DNA of 49,220 nucleotides from Spirogloea muscicola (Eukaryota; Streptophyta; Zygnematophyceae; Spirogloeales; Spirogloeaceae), in assembly GCA_009602725.1 (NCBI GenBank), contig WELB01000014.1:744788-794007 (forward strand), read 5' to 3'. Each line of letters starts with the position of its first letter. Within the stretch, counting starts at the first letter, position 1. Below, one piece after another: positions 12,016 to 27,898 of the stretch. The position numbers and the translations under genes were made by a program. The notes beneath the pieces were generated by a model that saw only the letters and a list, made by a program, of their open reading frames with translations, searched no databases and was not told where the DNA came from.

Positions 12016-13960
12016 GCTGGCCAAGAGGAGGAGAGCAGCGAGAACAACCCATGGGCTTCTGAAGGCTTCCGGTATGCTAGACGTCATTGAATAACTGGCC
12101 CTCCTCTTTCTTGGCCAACCTCTACTGCTGGCCTGTTTCACGAGAAATTTTCTGAGAAGTTGATGGTCATTGATGTACTGCAGATGCCATATGCAGATGC
12201 ATGCCTCTGCTTCTAAGTGCAATCATGGCAAAGAGATGGCGACTGCAACAACATGCTCAACATGTCCCAATGAGACAAGAAACACCTTGAGGGTCGCCTT
12301 CTGATACGAAAGACTTGACCAACCATTTGGATAAATCATGTGATCTGCCCACCTGAACGAGAGCACACCATTGCTGAGTACAAGATGCATGCAGATTTCA
12401 GACTACTTGAAGGCAGTGGTGGCACCAAGACATCAGGTCGGCGGCCGTACTCTTCTTCACCGCTTGAAGAGCGAATTCCACAGTGCTCCAGACTTGATTC
12501 ATTTGGAAGCTAACCTCAGGAGCACAAGCATAAGCAGCTGGAGGTCCTTGTCAGCTGGCAGTCAAGGCTAGATTCACCTAAGCCAACTCATGCATAGCTA
12601 GCAGAGGGTCATGGAGCTCTGCATGGCCAGAGGCTTCATGCAGAGGACTGTACATATCCACCTCGACTCCGTTGAAAACAAGGGTTACGTTTGTAGTAGG
12701 GCCAGGAACAATGTGCGCAGATGTAAGCACCCGTGCTTTGAATTCCTCCACTGAATCAGATGCTCTTGCTCTGATTGGAAGCAACTGGAATAATTCTGCA
12801 CTGAAAGTTGAGCAATTGTCACACTGTTCAATCGTCCACCTAGACATAATATATGTGCAATCTTAGCCTGTGCAATATGCATGTCCAGAGAAGCTACCCA
12901 ACGTTGTAAGATGGCCTGGTAGTGATCCAGTCAGGAGCAGCTGTTGTCAATGTTCTCACCTGTCAGAGAACTTTATCAAGACCTCCAATTCAGGCAGCTC
13001 AGCCATAAGCCTCAATTCCAGCCCCAACTCCTGCTCTTGCTTGCTCTCTCTTGCATGCAACCTCCTCAGCTCTCTTCGGTCCAACTGTTACAAAGCCATT
13101 GACAAGTAAGTATGACCTCCTTGTCAAACATGTCGGCACAATGGTCATTTATCCATGGCTCGATAATCAGAAACCAGATTATAATAGAACTACCTGACTG
13201 ATTGCTTGCCCGTCTCAGCTAGTCGTGATCAGGGAGCAAGCGTGAGCTGCCGTAGCTTATGCTGTGTTGTTGGATCCTGGCCTCAAAAAATGAGAGTTTC
13301 AATCTCTGCACTTGCAAGAGCACAGAAGGTACTCAGAATTACAAGCGATTTAGCAGCTTTCACATGAATATGAACATGCAGAGACAAACCACGTCAAGCC
13401 TGTGCTCGAGTGGAACCAACGATCCCTGTGAGCGTGGAGGTCTCAAGGATGTCTTTGGGGAAATGGTAAGCCTTCTCTACACTACTAAAAGCATGAACAT
13501 AGTCCAAAGGACAGCTTGACCAGATGAAGAACCCTTGCCAGCTGTGAACTAGCTTGGCACGCTGAGAAATGTGAGCAGTATGACCTACTCCAAAAAGGTG
13601 AGAGACTGACCAGGGCAGGGCGCTGAACGTTAGCGCGGAGGTATGCCTGCTTGCTCGTGGGAAGTCGTACAACACCTGTGAGAGAAAGAGCAAATAATGC
13701 TGGCATTGGTCGACCTACACGTTGCTCCAAGGAAAGGGGACTCCAGCTCGCAGTGCTATCATCTCTGAGTAAGGCTGCCGCTCATGGAGGTTTTGGACGC
13801 CAGGCTCAGGGCCCTCGTCCTCACCGCTTGCGCAGGCTTTGAAGATCCTGGCGAGATCACTCTAAGGACGGACAAGCACGCCTGCAGCGCGCTCCGCAGG
13901 CCGGCCCACAGAGCGCAGGCTCGCGGGCGAGCCTGGCGTGCAGGCACAGTGAGCACGGAG
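12001..13960 (-). CDS. Unidentified tail-anchored protein gene (partial exon model)
   Basis: I do not recognise this gene. The best-supported exon is 12177-12001 (59 codons including TAG), preceded by a TCTGCAG acceptor. It ends in a basic stretch (RGWPRKRR) followed by a hydrophobic C-terminus, SPWVVLAALLLLASFISD, which looks like a tail anchor. Exon 13084-12960 reads as a charged, coiled-coil-like segment (RRELRRLHARESKQEQELG...LMAELPELEVLIKFSD) with good splice sites. Exon 13471-13421 (AYHFPKDILETSTLTGI) joins it in phase 0. Further candidate exons lie near 13672-13607 (VLYDFPRASRHTSALTF) and 13850-13750. The 12.2-12.9 kb part is unresolved; a frame with VEVDMYSPLHEASGHAEL may be an exon. 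The start is unknown. Confidence 0.45.
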
Positions 13961-14084
13961 CTGCTGGCATCAGCTCGTTATTACATCTGCGTTGTCCTAG
14001 CAACCTGCGATGCCTTCGGTCCATGGGTGTTACGGGGGTCGGTGGTCCTCGTTACTTTTGCTGCTGGCCTCTCAAGCTGACCAG

Positions 14085-14306
14085 CGGCGCCGGGAACAGG
14101 GTGCAGCCCTTCCCCGTGGCTCGGTGCCTTTAGGTCTTGTTTCCTGCTACCGAATGCGTTTATCTATGTGCCTACAGCGGTCCCAGGCGATTGCTTTGCA
14201 TCGCCGGGCTGGTCGCGCCCTTGAGCAGCCTCTGGTTTGCGCAGCGGGGTTGCTCTTCCTCCCCTCAGCTCATCTGACTTCCTACTGCTGACACGGGGGT
14301 ATTAAG
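14085..14306 (+). mobile_element. Truncated retroelement tail, second subfamily
   Basis: One frame reads LQRSQAIALHRRAGRALE. A neighbouring frame ends SSDFLLLTRGY then TAA at about 14304. The pieces match the conserved C-terminal RAGRAL and LTRGY boxes of the 9.6 kb element, with a frameshift between them, so this is a decayed copy. Confidence 0.65.
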
Positions 14307-14459
14307 GGCGCCCTGTCTGCCTAGCCTTTGGCTCCGTCATGAACACCTGTGTGCATCTGGCTGGCAGTTTACAGCCGATCTTAAATAGCAGCAGCCGTTA
14401 TCTTTAACTTCTCCAACCTTCCTCCCTACTTCAGATCTAACGCTACCCAAAGAAGAAAA

Positions 14460-14530
14460 GACGCTTCCAGGAGAGGGCAGTGGCTGTGAGAGGGCCAGCC
14501 CAGAAAAAGAATGAACAAAGTTCGAAGTAC
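14460..14530 (-). repeat. Hairpin module copy
   Basis: Contains GTGGCTGTGAGAGGGCCAGC followed by CCAGAAAAAGAATGAACAAAG. This is the reverse-strand form of the recurrent GTTCATTCTTTTTGGGCTGGC...CACAGCCAC module. Confidence 0.7.
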
Positions 14531-15569
14531 TTCTGGAGTAGCCGTATTCTAGCAAAATGACACAGCTAGACACACCACGACGCAACGGGAAACTCAGTAA
14601 CCACTGCCAAGCAGCCGCAAGTCGGAGTAACTGGCTTACCCAAGGACCGCCAGGGCCACAGCACAGAGATAACTTGTTCAAAGGAGTGACGTGCACCTCA
14701 AATATGTAATTCAAGACCTTCAGTGGCTCAATCATGACCTTTTAATTGTTGTGGTTGGTTTCTTGTGATTGTTTTGATTGGAGTGAAGTGCAAGGGCACC
14801 AGGGTTCTGAATATTGAATAAATTCATTCCAGCCAATCCCATCATTCAAGGTCATTGACTTTAACACTGCGCATGTATTGGTTACACTAACGTGCAGAGG
14901 GTCGCTACGATGTCCTCCTCCATGTACTAACATCTCTTCTTGACATCGATTGCAAGCCCAACGGCTCCTCAATCCTAGATCATGCTAAGACCGAACAGCA
15001 AAACACATGAATCACATTGTGTGCTTCCTACGGATATTTAGACCATATATCCACCCTCATCTCCTTGTGCTGCTAAGCACGAGAGAGCCTTGCAATGCAC
15101 GGAGGTACTGAAGGTTGTGCATACGTAATCATGCCAACATCATAGAATTCCGGACCTGTCATGAAACTCAGAATACTACTGTCGATCAACAATTTATGGC
15201 CATGCTTGTGGCTGAAGGGCAGATGCCAGCTGCTATGATCAAATTGCTGAAGGTTGATGACAATGACAAGAATGAGACAGTGACCAAAGCAACCGAAGGG
15301 CCTGATCCTCGCTCATTGCAATTCAAGCGCTCTGTGCAAACCATGCGTGGTCGCTGCCTCAAGATCCAAGTAGTCGTAAATGCCATGCCCTTTGCATGGT
15401 GACAGGAGCGATTCTGCTGGTGACTCAGGATTCATCGAACAAGCACAGCCTCAATTTCCCTGCCTTCAATGTCAAGGCCACCGCAAAGCAATAAGGTCCA
15501 GGGACAAGGCAGCGGCTTGGAGACACAAGGAGTCCCAGAGGTGGCCGGCCACTCAAGGAAGGAACCTTT

Positions 15570-15665
15570 CTAGCTGAGAAGAGAGATCGTGTATTAGAAA
15601 GAAATGTAGGCCAAATGGCCAGGTACAAAGGCAAGCACATCTAAAAATCTACTAGCTGAGAAGAG
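15570..15665 (-). mobile_element. 68-base 3' end fragment of the LTRGY retroelement with target-site duplication
   Basis: Bases 15584-15651 are the reverse complement of the extreme 3' UTR of the 9.6 kb element. They are flanked by perfect 14-base direct repeats, CTAGCTGAGAAGAG (15570-15583 and 15652-15665). This is a severely 5'-truncated insertion by target-primed reverse transcription. Confidence 0.9.
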
Positions 15666-15667
15666 GT

Positions 15668-15850
15668 GAAGGCGCGGGTTGCGCATGGGATGCAAAGAAG
15701 GCCAGATCAAGCCAATACACCGTTCAGGCAGAAGCTAGTCCAAAGAGAACAGCTATTCCATTTCAAGGCAGTGGCTGTGGAATGCCAGCCCATAGGAGGA
15801 AGGCGCCATGAAAGTAAAGGGAGGCCAATCCTACCCTTACAGATGTCATG
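15668..15850 (-). repeat. GCGCGCCTTCTC-type module and hairpin module copies
   Basis: AAGGCGCGGGTTGCGCATGG...CAAGCCAATACACCGTTCAGG is a reverse copy of the module. It is followed by GTGGCTGTGGAATGCCAGCC, a reverse hairpin module, and a second partial module near 15803-15835. Confidence 0.65.
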
Positions 15851-16554
15851 GTAATGTGGTAATGAGTTGGCTAAGGGGGGCACTATATCCTTGAGTGATC
15901 ATATACATATCTGACAAGCTAAGCTGAGGAGCCGCACCATCACCACGGAAGCCATTGGCCTGGCCTTAATGCACGCCCAGCACGCTGGTGTATCTCAAGT
16001 GCTTGGGAGCGCTGTAGACTCAATGATAGCCGCATTCTATAGCAGGCAACGATGGCTTGCGGGACGCTAGAATGCCCTATAAGCTACCCGCCCGACAACA
16101 GTCGGCGGGCATCGACTTGCTGTGCCAGGCAAAGCAGGAGGGAGGACCGCTTCGTTCCGTAGCCGCCGTATATGTCCATGGCGCATGGGAAGAGAGAAGG
16201 CGCGCGGGGCGCATGAATTGAAAAATGGGAAGAAGTGGTCGCCCCGGGGGTGGTCCTAATAATGTCGGTCCTTCTTCTCTTTCTGTTTAGTTTGCCCTAG
16301 ACTCTGCCTGAAAGGGTTTAGGGTTTAGGCTTGAATTGGCCTCCATTTCATTTCATGCGCCCCGCGCGCCTTCTCTCCGGATGATTTGTCGCCCAACCTG
16401 GCACAGTCGGCGTGGCTCCGGGGTGGTTGGAATGCGTCGATAAGAACGACGTCGAGGACAAGACGATGCCCACCGCTGCGGCGGGTAGCAACCACATCCA
16501 GACGCCTGATGTATGGTCTGTCACGCTTGAGGAGTACTGTCAGGATATTAGTGT
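15851..16554. repeat. Repeat-derived DNA with embedded telomere-like sequence
   Basis: Holds a reverse module fragment near 16195 (GGCGCGCGGGGCGCATGAATT) and a forward copy at 16290-16380. In the forward copy the usual ACAATGTATTG is replaced by two TTTAGGG units (16314-16328). No gene is recognised. Confidence 0.6.
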
Positions 16555-17185
16555 TTAAACCTTTTGGGCTGGCCTTTCCCAGCCACCAGTCAATCTGGCC
16601 GCGCTTTCTTAAACCTGCCTAGCGCACCATAGTGTTGTCAAAGTTCAAAGAATGGGGCGTCACAATGAGAAGACGCTCTTTCCAACGGGAAGATGGCTTT
16701 GAACGAATGCCAGCCCACTGCTAACGGGCAAAATGCAGTGGAGTCGCCACATGCATCCCGCATGTCAGGCCTCGCCTGGCCGACACGAGGGATGGACTGG
16801 ACAGGCTCACTCCAAAGCAGCGGCAGCGCTTCCCGGGCGGCGGGAGCAACAGAGGCGGGAGAGAGCTCAAGAAGGAGGCATCTTCCCAACAGGGGCGGGG
16901 GCTGTGAATGGCCAGCCCAGATGAAGAACAAACAAGGTCCAAAGCAACGAGCAGGATACGATCCTCCAACACGTCAGCAAGAGGCGCTCAATAACCTCCA
17001 GCGGGTCCCCACCGTCTATAGGCAGACGCCGCAGGGGGGACCGGCTGTGAAAAGCCAGCCCGAAGTGCATTGACAAGATCCGAAGGTGCCGGCAAGCCGC
17101 TGAAGGCAGTCATCGCCCTCTAATGGAAAATGTCCTCTCCGTGATGGGCCAGCCCAGAAAAGAAGGACGAGCCTAGTTCGAAGGG
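16555..17185. repeat. Cluster of five hairpin modules
   Basis: One forward copy lies at 16560-16610 (GGGCTGGCCTTTCCCAGCCA). Reverse copies lie near 16700, 16895-16945 (GGGGCTGTGAATGGCCAGCC), 17040-17062 and 17145-17180. Copies are spaced about 100-200 bases apart and are usually followed on their minus-strand 5' side by AACAAGGTCC-like sequence. Confidence 0.7.
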
Positions 17186-21250
<4,065 letters not shown>

Positions 21251-22221
21251 TTGCCACTGTGACCCAGTTTTGGCCTGGGGACCAGGGTCATATCTCAACC
21301 TCCCAACTTCTATAGTGTTTTTTTGGGCAGCCCCATTGTTTCCAGGAGCCATGGCTCCCGTTTTGCTGTGCTACCAGGCAGCTAGGCGCATGGTGCTGGC
21401 TCACAGTGCCGTGTTGTGGTGACCTTGATTGATAGCATGTAGTTGTAGATAGATGCAGTAGGTGCGACGCAGCACTCCTGGGAAGGCAGCTCATGGAGAG
21501 ATTGGTCACTTTTTAGCGCTGGTCGTTCGCAGTGACTGGCTTTCTTGTTCAGCTATACTTTGTACAGATTCATACACACTTTAGTGATCAGTCCATTTCT
21601 CATCATCGGGCAGGCTGACCAGTGTGTGAAACCTTAGTTCCAGGCTTTGCAGTCAGCATGCTTTGCTAGTCATTCACATTAGCTGTCCTCACGTATGTTT
21701 TGCAGCCCCTATTTAAGCAACCTTGGGCATGTATGTTCACAGCACAGAACCATGGGATGCCATAGATTGCTGATGTATTTCTGTATTGTGCTGGCCAGTA
21801 GGAAGCGTGTGCACTGATTGCCAACAGTCAATGTGAATTCGTAGAAAGGGTTGGGAAATTTCATCTTACTTCTTGAGAAGCTGCTGATGATGAGTAATCA
21901 AGAGCTAGCTCGTGGCTGCCAGTGTGCAATATGCGCTCAAGAGATGAAGGAGATGCTGTCAATCTTTCGGCCTCAAAGTGGCTCGCTTTACTTTCAGCCG
22001 GCTTTTAATACGTCCTTGCACTACTACATGATGCTCCTGGAAGGCAACAATCCAAGAATATACAGATTTCTAGGTGTAGACAGACCCAATAGATCCCACA
22101 AGGCTGCTATTTCTAACCAATGACTTTGAGGACTTGCACAGCGACCGAGGAAGTGCCAACAAATTTGTGAAAGATGCAGACATAGATACATCTCTACTAA
22201 AGGGTCGCCCACTTCACAGAT
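21251..22221. other. Convergent spacer, beta-amylase and M16 3' ends
   Basis: Nearly 1 kb of non-coding DNA between two converging genes. I see no repeat module or supported frame. Confidence 0.4.
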
Positions 22222-25200
22222 CTAGGAGGCAGTGGCAGCGGTCATCTGCACGTGGCCTGATACGCGATACCCGGGCCGCGTGAGCAAGGATGCAACGCGA
22301 CGCACGTCCTCAGGTGTCACCTCCTCCACACTCCGGCACTCTCTAAGCAGGTTATCCCAGCCTCCAGCCTCGGCCTCGTACTTGCACAGCAAGTTCGCCA
22401 TGCCGGAGTTGCTCCCAAAAATTTCCTGGAGATATGCAACGTGCATCAGCATGCTCTATATCTCTGCCATCTAGTAGAAGAAAAAGAAACAAGCGAAGTG
22501 CTGCTAATAAGAAGGTCCAGCAGCAACTTCACTGCCTGCACTTGGAAAACGAGCTGTCTCTGGGGGCTGTGAATTAGCGGGTAATTTCTACCAGGAGGCC
22601 GGCCCTTGTGGCCTTGCGCACGGGGACGAGCTGGTCCTCATCAACCAAGCCCTGGGCCAGGTCCTCCAGCTCCCTCTGTAGAAGGACTGCCAGTTCGTCG
22701 GTGCTTCCCCCTGGCGACATGCCGACTTGCACTCAGAAGCCTGTCCGCATGACCACATGACCACTTCTGCTGCTGCTCATAGGACGTGAACCTTTGGTAT
22801 GTCCATATGAGGACTTAGGACCCAATACTTTCACATGAGAGACCTACACTTACAGCCCTGAATGCTGAACCTTCAGTCCTTCACTTGACCGTCACCCACA
22901 GATTGAACTAGGATAACGATAGGTGCTAATGTCCTGCCCCATCCAATTTGAGGCAGCAGGTCGTAATATACATTATTGTCTAATTGCATAACCTTCTATT
23001 TGGCATAAGCACCTGGTAGGGGAATCGCGGAGAGGAGCAAAAGATTTGGCCGCAAATCGCCAGGGTAGCTCTCCCCCGCGTCTGCAGCCAATGCCTTCCT
23101 CTGGAGGACCAGCCTCTGTATCACGCGCATGGCCTCCCAACGATGTGAACGGTATCTTGCAGTTGTGCCACGCCACTTAATGTAGTGCATGCCCAAAGTA
23201 CATGATTTAATCCCATTTGTCATATACTTTCAACTCGCAGTCATTTGCGGGTCATAAGTTCCTTGTCCAAAGCCACACCTTGTAGAGTCGCGAGGTGCGC
23301 CCGCTGCTCAGAAGCTCTGAGATTACAGAGATGGTTGGGTCGTCCGTTGAGGAGGCCGCTGGCCGGTAGTGACCTGATCAGAGCACAATCATCGGGCCAG
23401 AAGACCCGCTTATATTGTAACCTTACTGTCGTATCTGGTATAGCTTGAACAATCAGTGGATTCAGAAGGGCTGCAGAACATACTGACATGTTTAGCCTAT
23501 CTTAAACGCAGTGCATTGGTAAGGACAGGACTTAAGGGTTTGAATTAGAGTAGCCATGTCTGTCTCAAACATAATATTAGCTTGGATCTAGGACACTCCC
23601 TGGAGATAGCTGTGTCCCATCCGACATTCAATGTCTCACCCTGTATGTAGAAGGGGTTGGAGGGGAGCGACATCCGCAGCTGCCCGACAGTGTCGCTGGT
23701 GGGCTCTGGCAGCTGCTCCCACTCGGCGCTTGTCCTCCACTGCCTAGGAGGCGGCGGCGGTGCTGTCAAGTACCCAATCGCTGGCAGCCAGCCGCCAAAG
23801 TATCGCCGTGCCAGCCTCTCCACCTTGGGAGTGAGACGCAGGAGGACAAAGGGTCTGAGCTATCGTCTTGCTGACCAAGTTCTGCAAAGATAAACCTGCT
23901 AATGCGCTGCAGACAGGGTAATGTATAAATGACTGCTTTGCCGCAACTCAAGCTGTAGCGGCACAACATACAGAAAGAGCAGGGTAAACCTCAATCAGCG
24001 TGGCATAGCGACTTGCTGGCTCACCTCCACAGGATCCACGTCCCCAACCTATCCAGGACGTCATGCAGCATTGATAGACACAGTCAGGAGGTGCACCTCA
24101 GCTTCTTTGCATTCCAGGCTTGCAACATCTCAACTAGCCACGAATACGGAAGCTGCCATCACGTGCATTGATTGACTGGGAGTTGTACTGCCAATGGGTT
24201 TAGGAGATGATAGCAGACGGATTCGAGTGGCAGACAGACAAAAGTAAAGCAATCAACTTGTAAAGCTAGAGTACTGGCTACAAATGTTGGGGCTCATGGA
24301 CTACTAGTGCTCATGTGAAGGGCAATGTTGCGGACCACTGCACATGTAAGTGCCTTTGGCGTGTAGCGCTGCCAGAAAAATGCCTCAACCTCTCTCCTCC
24401 CAATCTTCTCAAAATCCTCAGCTGGCTCTTGAAGTCAAGGTGGAGGTCGTGTACTTGGCTGGTGTCTGAGGTGATATAGACCTGCCAGGCTTCATACTAG
24501 CGCCTACACCGCATGTCTGATAATGTAAATCTCAGCCTGTTCCAAATTTCAACGTCTATTGCTCACGAAGTCCCTGCTGCCTGAGCAGTCACAGACACAA
24601 CTCTGAGTAGTAGTCGGCACTTGTGCTATGTAAATCAGTGCAGAGGGTCTATGTGCAGCAAGGCAGGTAGCGGAGAGGATACGGTAACCAATTACAGGCC
24701 GACCATATGGGCTGTTGGGGAATGCCATTCGAGAGAATGACTGCAGGAACCTGCCAAGTGGCGCATTATCGACTCGCAACCGGCGCTCCTCCTTTACAAC
24801 CTGCCATCAACTCCAACTGGCTGCATCCATGTCATGAGCGAGAAGCTGACCACGTGTACCAGGCGTGCAAGACACACATTACTCCTCCGATGCTCTTGTG
24901 GCACACAGACCCCAAGTAATGGTCACACTGTGCTTTCTTGCCATCATCACTGTGACAACCATCCCAACATTGGCTTCGACTCTGCTTGACTTGATCTCAC
25001 AACCGGTGAAATGTAAGGCTTTTGCTTTCTGCCATTGACATGCAAGTTTGTCACATCAAGGAGCACAAGAAAGACAAAGGTTGAGCCTGGCTCCTCACGT
25101 GGAACAAGTGATTGAAGAGCAGCTACTCACGAGAAAGGCATCAAACACACCTCTTTCTCTGCATAAAGGTCTCGGAAGACCGGCGCTATGAAGCGAGCGC

Positions 25201-27005
25201 TCTCAAGGGCCATCCACAGCTCCAGCTTATTTGCAGGAAGAGAGACGAAATACTCTGCAGCAGGATGCAAATGCAAAGCAGAGCAATGGCTGTAGCTCAG
25301 AGGTAACCCATTATTGAACTTTGTGACGCTTACAAGTTGGCCAGATGCACTAAAACAATTTGGTCTCCTTCTATTGTCCTAAGCGTGAAGGCGCAAGGAA
25401 AGAAGTTCCCCTAAGGGAATAATTGCGCTGCTTATAGTGGCAGTAGATTGTAAGAGGGACAGCTGGTACCCTGCTCTTTTGGCGCACGGGCTTGGCAAGT
25501 GAAGACAGCAAGCAGATTGACTGGCACCCGTACCTGTTGAATCCTGAGTCGTCTGGGCATTGAGTCCCACTCCACCTTCGCGGCTCAGCAGGGCCCCATA
25601 CGCATTTGGGACAGAGAGCTCTGCCGCCTGCGCCTTCCTTGCCTCCTGCTCACAGAGATTGCAGCAATACTTGTGTGAATTGCCCTGCACTGTGGAATGA
25701 AACGACATCTTTAACCTACTGCCCAAGTTGCAGTACAAATGCCTGCAGAGACCTCACTGCAGCGAGCACTAGGTGTAGTATCATGTCAGAGGTAGCTCTG
25801 AAGAACATGGTCTGTCACGAGAACTTGCATCCAGCATAGGATCCTGCTCCGGTCGTGATCCCGTCTACAGCATGTGGCTGCATGAGAGTTAGTGATTGGC
25901 CTCTGGAAGGGCTCCTGCTAGCGTACAAACTGCTCCGCCAGCCGGGATGCCGCTCCGCTTTTGCCAGACTCCTTGGCCTCCCGCAATTGGTAGAACACTG
26001 CAAGCAAACCCTTTACCCCCCACGTCATCATACTGCAAGCATGGACAACATTGCATCATCTTGGGTTCTTGACCGGTAATGCATTTGGAGGAGGACCTGC
26101 CAGCAGTTCACGGGCCTGACGCATCACCTGGAACGTGGCAAATGGTTCAGAATGCATGCAGCTCACTCACAGTAGTCCAGCTCGTCAAGGACAGATGCCT
26201 CCGCCTTTGGGTCCTTGCTGCCGATCTGCGACGTGCCCTTGAAGGCCAGGTGCTCCTGCTTGCAGAGAATGACATGAACATTAGCTGATCTTGCACGCAC
26301 ACCCTCAGCACCCAGTGATATGCAGAGCGAGCAGCGACATTGGCGCAGCAAGCTAATACGTTCCATAGAAAGCAATAATTTATCAGCTCTTAGCATCCCG
26401 AGCTGCTGCAGGAATACTTGCAGAATGCAATCAACGGGGACCAAAGCGGAGATGAGAAGCTGGGTACATCGTGCCGGCCTGTACTAGCATGGATGGACAG
26501 CTGCAACTTGCATAAGCAGCGGCTTAGCCACACCGTCAAGCTTATTGGAAGGCTTGACATTGTGTATGTAGTGTGACTGGAGCGCTTGACGGCGTTAACG
26601 AAACTGGCCCACCAGGAAGTGCGCGAGGCCCGTCTGCCCGTCGGGCTCGTCGGCCGCCCCGACGGCGGCGTACACGTGGCAGGCCACGATGGGCGCCGCG
26701 CGGCGCTCCATTACCACCCAGCGCATGCCGTTGGCCAGCGTGAACGCGGACACGCGCGAGCGCACGGCGTCCAGGGCCCGCGAAAGCGCCGCCTCGCGCT
26801 CGTCGTCCCCCTGACGAGCTGCGGCTGCGCATCACAGGAGCGCCGCAGCGGAACTCACGACAGTCAGTCACCACCAGCGGACTGCGCCGCTGAGAAGCGA
26901 TGCTGCTCCTACGCTTCGTCCCAGCGCTGTCCTCTCTGCTGCCGCCGCCGCCGCCGCCACCGCCGCTGCCGCGGCCGCAACGTCCATGCCAGCACGTAGT
27001 GCCAT
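22222..27005 (-). CDS. M16-family zinc metallopeptidase, catalytic (14 exons)
   Basis: Exons 5' to 3': 27005-26883, 26810-26613, 26255-26171, 25997-25927, 25645-25534, 25254-25151, 24800-24689, 24427-24336, 24048-24025 (24-base micro-exon VGDVDPVE), 23823-23640, 23373-23279, 23115-23013, 22731-22592, 22425-22222. Phases chain to 548 aa. The N-terminus is Ala-rich, perhaps a transit peptide; exon 1 is tentative. The zinc motif is split by an intron: exon 2 ends GLAHFL and exon 3 starts EHLAFKGT, giving HFLEH. The distal Glu lies in EKEVVKEERRL. Other family marks are VGLNAQTTQDST, AFPNSPYGRPVIG and LLSSGRTSRLYK. Presumably it degrades peptides in an organelle. It starts 130 bases from TAF9 on the opposite strand. 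Confidence 0.9.
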
Positions 27006-27134
27006 GGCCTCTCACACCTGCCAGCGCCCCTGCTGGCAAGGGAAGACGTGCACGGCCACACACCTGGCTGCGCAGGGGCAGCCAGCGGCTCCGCCCGAGC
27101 TGCCGCGGCGGCGGCGGCAGCGGCGGCGGCGGAC
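27006..27134. promoter_or_regulatory. Bidirectional spacer, M16 peptidase and TAF9
   Basis: 129 bases separate the two divergent ATGs. The segment is GC-rich with a GGC/GCG run just before the TAF9 start. By position it must hold both 5' leaders. No TATA-like box is evident. Confidence 0.5.
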
Positions 27135-27218
27135 ATGCCGAGGGACGCGAAGGTGGTGGTGCGCATCCTCAACTCCATGGGCGTGCACGACTTCGAGCCC
27201 CGCGTGGTGAATCAGGTG
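27135..27218 (+). CDS. TAF9: TFIID subunit TAF9, first exon only
   Basis: Exon 27135-27215 encodes 27 residues, starting MPRDAKVVVRILNSMGV and ending FEPRVVNQ, then a GTG donor base run into the gap. This is the start of the TAF9 histone fold (the family has MP-DA---ILK-MGI-EYEPRVINQ), a core TFIID/SAGA subunit that pairs with TAF6. The rest of the gene is in the N gap or missing. The ATG has a GGCGGAC context and is preceded by a GCG run. Confidence 0.85.
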
Positions 27219-27898
27219 NNNNNNNNNNNNNNNNNNNNNNNNNNNNNNNNNNNNNNNNNNNNNNNNNNNNNNNNNNNNNNNNNNNNNNNNNNNNNNNNNN
27301 NNNNNNNNNNNNNNNNNNNNNNNNNNNNNNNNNNNNNNNNNNNNNNNNNNNNNNNNNNNNNNNNNNNNNNNNNNNNNNNNNNNNNNNNNNNNNNNNNNNN
27401 NNNNNNNNNNNNNNNNNNNNNNNNNNNNNNNNNNNNNNNNNNNNNNNNNNNNNNNNNNNNNNNNNNNNNNNNNNNNNNNNNNNNNNNNNNNNNNNNNNNN
27501 NNNNNNNNNNNNNNNNNNNNNNNNNNNNNNNNNNNNNNNNNNNNNNNNNNNNNNNNNNNNNNNNNNNNNNNNNNNNNNNNNNNNNNNNNNNNNNNNNNNN
27601 NNNNNNNNNNNNNNNNNNNNNNNNNNNNNNNNNNNNNNNNNNNNNNNNNNNNNNNNNNNNNNNNNNNNNNNNNNNNNNNNNNNNNNNNNNNNNNNNNNNN
27701 NNNNNNNNNNNNNNNNNNNNNNNNNNNNNNNNNNNNNNNNNNNNNNNNNNNNNNNNNNNNNNNNNNNNNNNNNNNNNNNNNNNNNNNNNNNNNNNNNNNN
27801 NNNNNNNNNNNNNNNNNNNNNNNNNNNNNNNNNNNNNNNNNNNNNNNNNNNNNNNNNNNNNNNNNNNNNNNNNNNNNNNNNNNNNNNNNNNNNNNNNN
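27219..27898. other. Assembly gap (680 Ns)
   Basis: Unsequenced. It separates a TAF9 first exon from the body of a methyltransferase gene. Long frames crossing it are artefacts. Confidence 1.

Noticed and set aside
12578-12847. Ankyrin-repeat protein from the frame containing SPLHEASGHAEL
   Set aside because: Only one half-repeat resembles ankyrin and the frame stops before a usable donor, so the family call is not supported.
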